Source of the DNA: CAYFUG01 sp964346295 | Lineage (GTDB): Bacteria; Patescibacteriota; Minisyncoccia; Moranbacterales; DUUL01 | Direction of reading: 5' to 3' | Assembly: GCA_964346295.1 (NCBI GenBank) | Contig: CAYFUG010000019.1 | Location: 1-22,011 of the forward strand | DNA: 22,011 nucleotides | Shown: piece after piece, positions 9,045-15,203 of the stretch | How positions within the stretch are numbered: position 1 is the first letter of the stretch | How the letters are laid out: every line of letters begins with the position of its first letter | Notes under the pieces: generated by a model | What the model was told of the DNA's origin: nothing | The model's database searches: none | Seen by the model: only the letters and a program-made list of their open reading frames with translations | Translations under genes and position numbers: made by a program

Positions 9045-9719
9045 TTACTTTTCTGAAGTTTTTTTAACAAATACGCCGAAATATTCACCAAATTTCACCT
9101 TGGAAGAGTATGGTTTCCAGCCTCCCTTCTTAAGTTCTTCCTCTATTCCTTCTTCAGTATACTCAAGATAGTGAGCACTGTCTAAGCGATACTCGAAGCC
9201 TTGTTTCATTTTATAGTAGGAAAGCCAGTCTCGAGTAATGAGAGGCACTCGAAGAATAATTTTATCAGAGATCTTTCTAAGTTTTAATAAAAATTCTATC
9301 CTCTCATCAATATGCTCTAAAACATTAGAAAGAATTACTGTATCAAATTTCTCCTTGAATTTAAATTTAGTAACATCCCCCCAGATAAAACACAGGTTAT
9401 TATTTTGATACCGTGCCTTTGCTTGTAGAAATTTTTCCCTATCCAATTCAATGCCTACCACCCTCCTTGCTTTACAAGAAAGAGCATAAGAAAGATTACC
9501 TTTAAAGCAACCTACTTCCAACAATTTATCCTTAGGGGAAACATTTTCGAGAAAAAATTTTTCATAATTAATTATCTTATACTTAGGATGCTCTTCTCCC
9601 GGATACACCAAAAACTCTTTTATAACCTTATATGAAAAATTATTCAGGAAAATCCCTAGAGAAAGAAATTTTTGCCTTAAAAAACTTCTTTTTATTATGG
9701 ATAATAGTCTTTTCTTCAT
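9045..9719 (-). CDS. Class I SAM-dependent methyltransferase
   Basis: A 224-residue methyltransferase, the first gene of the AT-rich glycan operon in transcription order. Motif I is LLEVGCFKG at 66-74, the acidic end of strand 2 is GIELD at 89-93, WGDVTKF lies near 113-119 and VILSNVLEHID at 128-138 matches motif IV and the following helix. The N-terminal 40 residues are basic and amphipathic and could hold the enzyme near the membrane. The ATG at 9719 follows an AT-rich leader without a clear Shine-Dalgarno sequence. It probably modifies a sugar or lipid intermediate handled by the neighbouring transferases; the acceptor is unknown. Confidence 0.78.
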   Translation of the reverse strand: MKKRLLSIIKRSFLRQKFLSLGIFLNNFSYKVIKEFLVYPGEEHPKYKIINYEKFFLENVSPKDKLLEVGCFKGNLSYALSCKARRVVGIELDREKFLQAKARYQNNNLCFIWGDVTKFKFKEKFDTVILSNVLEHIDERIEFLLKLRKISDKIILRVPLITRDWLSYYKMKQGFEYRLDSAHYLEYTEEGIEEELKKGGWKPYSSKVKFGEYFGVFVKKTSEK

Positions 9720-10096
9720 TTTTTTAATATTCAGATTACAAGGAGATCAAGAAGATTCACAAATTCTACTCGTATATGCTATCTACTCCTCAAATGGTTT
9801 ATTTTTAATTGCCTGAACTTTCCTCACGCTATTTATCATTAGCCTTCATAATAACTATGGCATTGGACTTTTTGCTTTGTATTTTCAAATTTTACTTATA
9901 ATTCTATAGGACTTCCTCTTGTTGAAAATTTCGTTGTTCCCGCATAAACGACGGGACAGGTAGAGCGAGGCCTCGATTCTACCTCCCACCGTCGCTAAAG
10001 CTTTGGCCATCGCCTATGGCAGGGGCAGGACAAGCGGAACACAGTAGAACTTTCTTAAAGTGAGGAAGTCCTATTCTAAACAATAACACCAAAAAA
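9720..10096. other. 377-base intergenic region between ugd and the glycan operon
   Basis: No convincing gene is present on either strand. Bases 9720-9905 are AT-rich and form the leader of the glycan operon on the minus strand; any operon promoter should be here, but I could not pick a convincing -35/-10 pair. Bases 9906-10074 form a palindromic element, described separately. Base composition changes here, from AT-rich on the left to moderate GC on the right. Confidence 0.7.
9906..10074. repeat. 169-bp fold-back (MITE-like) element with 13-bp terminal inverted repeats
   Basis: The ends are a perfect 13-bp inverted repeat, ATAGGACTTCCTC at 9906-9918 and its complement at 10062-10074. The trinucleotide TCT lies just outside both ends (9903-9905 and 10075-10077), possibly a target-site duplication. 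Inside, 9950-9993 forms a long hairpin: GACGG/CCGTC, AGGTAGA/TCTACCT and CGAGG/CCTCG arms separated by small internal loops. A second hairpin GCCAT-cgcct-ATGGC is at 10006-10020. TTGTTCC near 9934 can also pair with GGAACA near 10035. No protein is encoded. It could be a non-autonomous mobile element or a structured leader of the downstream operon. Confidence 0.6.
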
Positions 10097-11425
10097 CTAT
10101 CTCCCCACCCCAAAATACTGAAATCCTTGCTTTTTAACTTCCTCAGGGGAGTAAACATTTCTCAAATCAATAAACACGGGATTCTTTTCCATTTGCTTTT
10201 TGAGTAGCTGAAAATCCAGCTGCTTATAAGCGTCCCAATCTGTCAACAGAACCACTGCGTCCAGTTTTTCTTCGCAATTATAAAAATCTTCCTTAAAATT
10301 AACTTCTTCCGGTAAAACTTTTTGAGCTTCTTTAGTCCCTTCCGGGTCATGGGCCCAAATTTTAGCCCCTCGTTCGACTAAGGCTGGAATAATGGTCAGC
10401 GCCTGGGATTCTCGCATGTCATCGGTATTAGCTTTAAAGGTTAGGCCTAAAAAAAGCACTCTTTTATTGAGAAGCTGCCCTCCTAAGGCATGTTTAATCT
10501 TGAAAACCATCTTGGCCTTCTGAGCAATATTAGCCTCGTTGACGGACTCCAATACTCGCAAAGGAGTTTCGTTTTCTTGGGCTATCCGCAAAAGAGCAGT
10601 GACATCCTTAGGGAAGCAGGAGCCTCCGTAACCGGGACCAGGCTGTAAAAACAAAGCTCCGATTCTTCGATCTAGCCCCATTCCCTTTGCTACATCTTGT
10701 ACATCCGCCCCCACCTTTTCGCATAAATTAGCAATCTCGTTGATGAAACTAATCTTAGTCGCTAAAAAAGAATTGGAAGCATACTTAATCAACTCTGCGG
10801 AACTAATGCTAGTAGCCAAGATTGGTCGATTTTGCTCCGAAACAAAGGCGTAAACTTCTTTTAGTACCTTTTCTGCCCTAGCATCATCGGTGCCAATCAC
10901 CACCCGATCCGGCTCCAAAAAATCTTTTACTGCCGCTCCTTCTCGTAAAAATTCTGGGTTAGAAGCCACAAAAAAATTAGCCTGGGGATTGTTTTCCTGG
11001 ATAATTCGAGCCACTTGCTCAGCAGTTCCCACTGGGACCGTGCTTTTGTCAATTACTACTTTTGGCTTAGAATTCGACAAGCAAGAGGCAATTTCTTTAG
11101 CCACTTGATAGACGTAGGTTAAGTCCGCGTAACCATTTCCTCGCCGGGAACTGGGGGTTCCTACCGCAATAAAAATCGCCTCCGATTGTTCTACGGCATC
11201 TTTCAAGTCAGTAGTAAAACTCAAGCGACCTTTGGAAAAATTTTCCTGAACAAGCTTCTTTAAGCCCGTTTCGTAAATAGGAATAAGGCCTTTTTTGAGA
11301 TTTTCAATTTTATCCTGATCTTTATCGACACAAATTACTTGGTGGCCCACCTGAGCAAAACAAGCTCCGGTTACCAACCCGACATACCCGGAACCAATCA
11401 AGCAGACTTTTTTAGATTTTTGCAT
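10097..11425 (-). CDS. ugd: UDP-glucose 6-dehydrogenase
   Basis: It oxidises UDP-glucose to UDP-glucuronate using two NAD+, supplying an acidic sugar donor for surface polysaccharides. The 442 residues match the bacterial UGD/TuaD length. The N-terminal NAD site is GSGYVG at 11-16, with VDKD at 33-36. STVPVGT is at 128-134, NPEFLREG at 156-163, and the catalytic cysteine C270 sits in GYGGSCFPKD at 265-274. The C-terminal UDP-binding domain has GLTFKANTDDMRES. It ends with TAG. A UDP-N-acetyl-hexosamine dehydrogenase (WecC-like) is the alternative, but the motifs favour UGD. It follows the glycosyltransferase gene after 45 bases that contain a candidate promoter. Confidence 0.93.
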   Translation of the reverse strand: MQKSKKVCLIGSGYVGLVTGACFAQVGHQVICVDKDQDKIENLKKGLIPIYETGLKKLVQENFSKGRLSFTTDLKDAVEQSEAIFIAVGTPSSRRGNGYADLTYVYQVAKEIASCLSNSKPKVVIDKSTVPVGTAEQVARIIQENNPQANFFVASNPEFLREGAAVKDFLEPDRVVIGTDDARAEKVLKEVYAFVSEQNRPILATSISSAELIKYASNSFLATKISFINEIANLCEKVGADVQDVAKGMGLDRRIGALFLQPGPGYGGSCFPKDVTALLRIAQENETPLRVLESVNEANIAQKAKMVFKIKHALGGQLLNKRVLFLGLTFKANTDDMRESQALTIIPALVERGAKIWAHDPEGTKEAQKVLPEEVNFKEDFYNCEEKLDAVVLLTDWDAYKQLDFQLLKKQMEKNPVFIDLRNVYSPEEVKKQGFQYFGVGR

Positions 11426-11444
11426 GCTTTTCTTTAAGAAGTCG

Positions 11445-11453
11445 ATTATATCA
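11445..11453 (-). promoter_or_regulatory. Candidate extended -10 promoter of ugd
   Basis: Read on the minus strand, TGATATAAT (11453 to 11445) is a perfect extended -10 element (TGnTATAAT), ending 19 bases before the ugd ATG. A start site about 12 bases before the ATG would leave a very short leader. No good -35 hexamer is seen at 16-18 bases, which extended -10 promoters tolerate. No experimental evidence. Confidence 0.45.
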
Positions 11454-11470
11454 AATTAGTCTAAGCTATT

Positions 11471-12835
11471 CTATCTCTTGGGCAGTCTCTTAGTGCTTGA
11501 GTTAACTTTTTTATACAATCCTTGGTACTCCTCCGCCACTTTTTTCCAACTCATCTGCTCCGCCTTCTGCCGAGATTTGCTTTTCATTGTAGCAAGTTTT
11601 TCTCTATTTTGATAGAGCTTTTCCAGCGCAATTTGAATAGACTGAGCGCTCTTTTTTTTAACAATCAATCCACTGCTCTCATCTACCAACTCTGCTGTGC
11701 CACCTGTTTTAGTGGCCACTACCGCCAACCCACTGGCCATCGCTTCCAAAAGACTGTTGCTCATTCCCTCGTTAAGAGAAGGCAAGGCAAACACATCTCC
11801 CCTGCGATAAAAATCCGCTATCTTATCCCGCTCAATATTACCCACAAACTGAATCTGCTCTTCTAATCTCTCCTCTTTAACCAATTGAATAAGCTCGTCC
11901 TTGAGTTGATCTCCTCCTCCTGCCAATAACAATTTAAAGTTTGGATACTGACGAGCCAAAGAAATTGCCGCCCTCACTAAACAATCCATTCCCTTTCGAG
12001 CAATGATCCGCGAAGTCGAAACCACCGTAAAACCACCTCCAGCCTCTCTTTTTTGGAAAGATTGAGAATGATCATTTTTTTGCTGAAGTGAACTTTTAAC
12101 TTCATCCGAGTCACCTTCCAAGGCTTTAAATCTCTCACAATCTACTCCATTATATATCACTCCAATTTTTTGCTTAGGACTATTTTTCAAAGCTAGCTTT
12201 TTCAGATCCTCCGAGTTGGCAATCACCGCCGCCGCCTTCTGCCAAATGATTCGACTGAGCCAAGAGAAAAACAAACGATCTAACCAGTAGTATTTTTCGC
12301 TATAAAACGGCACATCACTCCCTCGCAAAGAAACCACAAAAGGAATCTTGTGCCTTCTTGACGCCCCCTTTCGTAGGAGTTTGTCTCGTTGAATCTTTTG
12401 AGCGAAAGCAGAGGGTTGAGGGGATTGAGACTCTGATCCGAAACCTGACTCAGTCGCACCTTCCAAACCTTGAGTCTTAGGCGCAAAAACATTAAGCATT
12501 AGCGCTAAAAAACCACAAGGAATTCCAAAGAAAGCGTGGGTGACATCGTAGTGCTGTTCCGAAAGTAAGCGCCGGCTCTTCCAAAAGGCCTTCCAGCTAT
12601 ACACCAACAAATCCTTTTGAGACTGATTGTGCAAATCGCCCTGCTTGCCAATATCCAAAAAGTGAATCCGGATATTAGGCGCCAACTGCTCCGTTCGCGC
12701 TTTACCCGCCGAAGAAGTCACTAAATCCACTTCTAAATCTTCCTGTTCAGCAAATTGCCGCAAGATATTCTCCGTGGCCGTGGCCGCCCCTCCTCCCAAA
12801 GGCGGATATTCATAATTTAAAATTAGAATTTTCAT
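11471..12835 (-). CDS. GT4-family glycosyltransferase with two low-complexity insertions
   Basis: A 454-residue GT-B glycosyltransferase, longer than the usual 370-400. It starts MKILILNYEYPPLGGGAATA, a common GT4 opening with a glycine-rich acceptor loop. VVSLRGSDVPFY is at 167-178, VIYNGVD at 226-232, STSRIIARKGMD at 273-284 and the EX7E motif is E356-GMSNSLL-E364. Two stretches poor in family-like sequence interrupt it: about 118-162, rich in Gln, Ser and Gly, and about 240-268. Without them the length would be normal. The ATG lies two bases after the stop of the preceding cassette gene, and its first 59 bases plus one upstream base are duplicated at 14781-14839. Ugd follows, so it may use UDP-glucuronate or join the same pathway. 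Confidence 0.85.
   Translation of the reverse strand: MKILILNYEYPPLGGGAATATENILRQFAEQEDLEVDLVTSSAGKARTEQLAPNIRIHFLDIGKQGDLHNQSQKDLLVYSWKAFWKSRRLLSEQHYDVTHAFFGIPCGFLALMLNVFAPKTQGLEGATESGFGSESQSPQPSAFAQKIQRDKLLRKGASRRHKIPFVVSLRGSDVPFYSEKYYWLDRLFFSWLSRIIWQKAAAVIANSEDLKKLALKNSPKQKIGVIYNGVDCERFKALEGDSDEVKSSLQQKNDHSQSFQKREAGGGFTVVSTSRIIARKGMDCLVRAAISLARQYPNFKLLLAGGGDQLKDELIQLVKEERLEEQIQFVGNIERDKIADFYRRGDVFALPSLNEGMSNSLLEAMASGLAVVATKTGGTAELVDESSGLIVKKKSAQSIQIALEKLYQNREKLATMKSKSRQKAEQMSWKKVAEEYQGLYKKVNSSTKRLPKR
12350..12484 (-). other. In-frame inserted segment inside the glycosyltransferase gene
   Basis: Codons about 118-162 encode a segment rich in Gln, Ser, Gly and charge, sitting between the conserved ALMLN and IPFVVSLRGSD blocks where GT4 enzymes usually have a short loop. 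The DNA holds a small inverted repeat CTTTCG/CGAAAG and a 9-base near-palindrome CTGAGTCAG. It keeps the reading frame. It recalls palindromic elements inserted into genes in other bacteria, but it may simply be an expanded surface loop. Confidence 0.35.
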
Positions 12836-12836
12836 T
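12778..12836 (-). repeat. 59-bp direct repeat, left copy (glycosyltransferase start)
   Basis: Identical base for base to 14781-14839. It spans the ATG and first 19 codons of the glycosyltransferase, from MKILILNYEY through GGGAAT, plus one base upstream. Identity stops sharply at both ends. Confidence 0.95.
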
Positions 12837-12837
12837 A

Positions 12838-13233
12838 CTAAAACATTTTACTTCTTTTGTTTTTATATCTGTCACTTCTCTTGAGTCCTCTTTCATATGT
12901 TATTCTCTTATCATCGTTTTTAAATCTTGATTTGTCGAGAGGTATCCGACCTCTCGACATCGAATCTTTTTCCCCAGAAAACTCACCTCTAAAATGCCCG
13001 CTCCCTGAAGATGCTGCCAACTCCCCCGCTCTTTCCCTTATCTTAGCCTCTTGTCTGCTCAACTTCTCCAGTAATCTGTCAACCTCTTTCTCTGAGGCAT
13101 GCCAAGTCTCTACTCCCCCTCTCGCCCCAGGCCCGCCTCCGCCTTTTTCAGGATCTGGTTTTCTTACATCTTTGCCACTCTCGATCCCTTGGATCGACCT
13201 CCTCACTCTTTCAACATCAAAAAGCTTGGACAT
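12838..13233 (-). CDS. Hypothetical charged protein, cassette gene 3
   Basis: A 131-residue protein I do not recognise. It is very hydrophilic and basic. A glycine run with PGARGG lies near residues 31-40, a heptad-like helical stretch at about 47-71 (EKEVDRLLEKLSRQEAKIRE) could form a coiled coil, and the C-terminus is Lys/Arg-rich. It has no signal peptide, membrane helix or enzyme motif, and is probably partly disordered. It sits 21 bases after the 89-residue gene, and its TAG ends two bases before the glycosyltransferase ATG, so the three cassette genes and the transferase are likely cotranscribed. An antisense frame of similar length overlaps it, but the minus-strand gene fits the co-directional row. 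Confidence 0.55.
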   Translation of the reverse strand: MSKLFDVERVRRSIQGIESGKDVRKPDPEKGGGGPGARGGVETWHASEKEVDRLLEKLSRQEAKIRERAGELAASSGSGHFRGEFSGEKDSMSRGRIPLDKSRFKNDDKRITYERGLKRSDRYKNKRSKMF

Positions 13234-13254
13234 AACTTTGTTTTTATTTTTTAG

Positions 13255-13524
13255 CTAGAAATCAACTAACCTCTCTTCAGTGGCCCAAGGATAATTTCCT
13301 TTTATTTCTCTTTCTGCAATTTCCAGTGCTTCAAACATTGACCCTCCGCTCATTTCCATCCAGCATTTTTCAAATTCTAAATTACTATACTGTTCAAAAT
13401 CAAAACCAAATGTTCCATTTTTCCTAGCATAAAGCAAAATCCGCTCCCTAGGATCATTCCTTTGCCAGACTTTTAAGATCCTCCTGCCGTCAATATATTT
13501 TGGAAAATTATCTTGATGATTCAT
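13255..13524 (-). CDS. Hypothetical small protein, cassette gene 2
   Basis: An 89-residue acidic protein, not assigned to a family. It has an early YIDGRRILKVWQR strand, then RILLYARKNGTFGFDFEQY, a CW pair at 54-55, and a C-terminal helix MFEALEIAEREI ending in NYPW. The compact beta-strand plus helix pattern with conserved-looking FGFD and CW resembles small uncharacterised bacterial proteins of the kind sometimes annotated as immunity-like; that resemblance is only an impression. It begins 6 bases after the stop of the metallopeptidase-like gene, so the two are probably translated together. Confidence 0.6.
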   Translation of the reverse strand: MNHQDNFPKYIDGRRILKVWQRNDPRERILLYARKNGTFGFDFEQYSNLEFEKCWMEMSGGSMFEALEIAEREIKGNYPWATEERLVDF

Positions 13525-13530
13525 AAAGAT

Positions 13531-14673
13531 TCAAGTCTTAATCTTTCTTGGCAACTCTTCGATGACAAAATCTTCAAAAAACTTTTCTCGAGAGTCTTCA
13601 AAGTCATTATACAAATCAAAAATTATCCTTGATAGCTCACTTTTCTTAAAACGCCTAAAATACTCCTCGGCCCTTGGCTTAAACTCCCTAAAACTTTCTA
13701 CTCCCATCTCTTCGCACTCTTCTCCAAATCCATTCTCTTCTAAAAAATTTTTATTAAAAGCTGCTTCACCTGCCTCGTCATCCATTGATTTAATCATTTT
13801 TGAAAATTCCCCAGCAGTAAAAAGCGCCTGCTTTGGCTGAAAATTTTTGGAAAAGGTTCTTATTAACTCTTCACAAATAATACTGTAGGCATGGGAACCG
13901 TAGCCTCTCTTCAAGCTGCCGCTGGTCAACTCTAAAATAGCTCGCTCCTGATCAGAACTTAGTCTTTCAATTAGTTTGTCAACGATAGGATTAATAATTC
14001 CATGCAGAAACTCATGATCAAAATTCAATTCATTTTCAACATGAGATACCACAACCCAAGCATCCGGAAGAACTATGTTCTGACCAGAGCTCTCCTTTTG
14101 AAAAATGCTGACTGGAGGATAAAGAAGTTTCCTGGAATGAGAAGTAGCTTCTTTAGGCTTAAAAAATTCAACTATCTCTTGCAATCTTTTTTGCAAATCC
14201 CCTTTTCTTTCTTCCCTCGCCGTCCTATCTTTTTCCACCTCCCCAGAAATGGCCCTTTCAAAATCCGAGCCTTGAAAATTTTTAGAAAAAAGACTTAATG
14301 CTCTAGAAGCTTCTTTGAAAAACTCCTCCGGGTCACGGACATGACTCTTGTATTTTTTCATGGCCTCTATCACTTGTTCGCCTCTGGACGAATTGCCGTA
14401 GGCAGCCGCTACCCAAAAAAACGCCTCCTGGTCTTGATTAGCCAGAGAACGAAAAATTGACCCGGTAGAATCATCTAAGGGGTTAGTACTAAAGTACTCC
14501 CTCGCTTTTTGAGCTATTTGTTCATTAGAAAAACTATCCCATCCCCCTAACACTTCTTGCAAAACCACAAAAATCATTTCTAGCCCCCTTTCTCTTTCTA
14601 TTAAAATCTCCGGGACTTGCATTACTTCTGAATTTCCCTCCCACTTTCCTTTTTCTCTGTCTAATTTTTCCAT
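13531..14673 (-). CDS. Hypothetical protein with HEXXH metallopeptidase-like motif, cassette gene 1
   Basis: A 380-residue protein from the ATG at 14673; the frame is also open from an upstream TTG at 14685, which I regard as less likely. Numbering from that TTG, HEFLH at 224-228 is a classic zinc-binding HEXXH, preceded by a beta-strand-like VVVSHVENEL. About 44 residues later comes ICEELIRTF, where E272 or E273 could be the third zinc ligand as in gluzincins. The N-terminal 180 residues and the C-terminal 100 are helical and charged. There is no signal peptide or membrane segment, so a cytoplasmic location is likely. The motif is seen; peptidase activity is inference. It leads the three-gene cassette. 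Confidence 0.65.
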   Translation of the reverse strand: MEKLDREKGKWEGNSEVMQVPEILIERERGLEMIFVVLQEVLGGWDSFSNEQIAQKAREYFSTNPLDDSTGSIFRSLANQDQEAFFWVAAAYGNSSRGEQVIEAMKKYKSHVRDPEEFFKEASRALSLFSKNFQGSDFERAISGEVEKDRTAREERKGDLQKRLQEIVEFFKPKEATSHSRKLLYPPVSIFQKESSGQNIVLPDAWVVVSHVENELNFDHEFLHGIINPIVDKLIERLSSDQERAILELTSGSLKRGYGSHAYSIICEELIRTFSKNFQPKQALFTAGEFSKMIKSMDDEAGEAAFNKNFLEENGFGEECEEMGVESFREFKPRAEEYFRRFKKSELSRIIFDLYNDFEDSREKFFEDFVIEELPRKIKT

Positions 14674-14724
14674 AATATTCAACAAGTTATTTTATTTCTC
14701 CCCTGCCTACACTGAAGCTTCAAT

Positions 14725-14838
14725 TTAACAAACGCTATTTGGCACAAGCTCTAGGGGTTTCAAATTTAAGTGCGATTCTACCGTGGCCGCCCCTCCTCCC
14801 AAAGGCGGATATTCATAATTTAAAATTAGAATTTTCAT
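14725..14838 (-). pseudogene. Truncated duplicate of the glycosyltransferase 5' end
   Basis: The ATG at 14838 and the next 18 codons are identical to the start of the glycosyltransferase at 12835. The sequence then diverges (VESHLNLKPL...) and reaches a TAA after 37 codons, with no conserved domain left. It marks where the transferase gene once began, directly downstream of the small membrane-protein gene. It is a remnant rather than a functional peptide. Confidence 0.8.
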
Positions 14839-14839
14839 T
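14781..14839 (-). repeat. 59-bp direct repeat, right copy
   Basis: Perfect copy of 12778-12836 in the same orientation. It contains an ATG and the first codons of the glycosyltransferase, now disconnected from the rest of the gene. Confidence 0.95.
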
Positions 14840-14871
14840 TACAATTTGCCCAAATCAAAGAACTAACCAAT

Positions 14872-15192
14872 TTAATACAAACTGAAAGGAAAGAACCCCC
14901 AAGTCCCTACCCAGAAAAAAAACATGGCACCAAGAAAAGAAAGTGCAATCAGAAATATCTTCATCAAGAAACTGATAAATTTAACTCTCATTATAGTCAA
15001 AGACACTGAAACAAAAAGCAAGGTGTTAAAGCAAAGGAAGAGCAACATATAGGCGTCTCTAGCATTTCTGATTTTACCATCTTCATTAAGCGACAAAAAG
15101 AACCAAACACCACTAATTGCAGTAGCTGAAATTGAAGAAAAAAATAAGGTATTATTCTGAATGATACCTCCGAAAAATTCTTTAAATTTCAT
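14872..15192 (-). CDS. Small three-helix membrane protein
   Basis: A 106-residue protein of unknown function. Hydrophobic stretches at about 16-35, 47-68 and 75-103 suggest three membrane helices, joined by a charged loop NEDGKIRNARD at 36-46 and a short MRVKF loop. No enzymatic motif is visible. It begins 11 bases after the dnaB stop and is likely in the same transcript. The end of the gene is followed, 33 bases on, by the truncated glycosyltransferase start, so before the cassette arrived its neighbour was probably that transferase. Confidence 0.6.
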   Translation of the reverse strand: MKFKEFFGGIIQNNTLFFSSISATAISGVWFFLSLNEDGKIRNARDAYMLLFLCFNTLLFVSVSLTIMRVKFISFLMKIFLIALSFLGAMFFFWVGTWGFFPFSLY

Positions 15193-15203
15193 TGGTTTTA
15201 TTG

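Larger units (their letters stand above)
12778..14839. mobile_element. Putative inserted cassette bounded by 59-bp direct repeats
   Basis: A perfect 59-bp direct repeat occurs at 12778-12836 and 14781-14839, spaced 2003 bp apart. The right copy is a dead duplicate of the first codons of the glycosyltransferase gene; the left copy is the working start of that gene. Between them lie three unrecognised minus-strand genes. The layout matches integration at the 5' end of a protein gene that is rebuilt by the incoming copy, or a duplication followed by loss. No integrase, transposase or recombinase motif is seen inside. Confidence 0.45.

Noticed and set aside
9958..9984. Sequence resembling a tRNA T-arm (CCTCGATTCTACC)
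   Set aside because: The surrounding bases do not give an acceptor stem, D-arm or anticodon arm; the pairing is explained by the long hairpin of the fold-back element.
12857..13258. A 133-codon plus-strand frame opposite the 131-residue cassette gene
   Set aside because: It is antisense to a co-directional gene row, and its hydrophobic Ser/Pro/Leu-rich translation is what a complement of charged codons gives.
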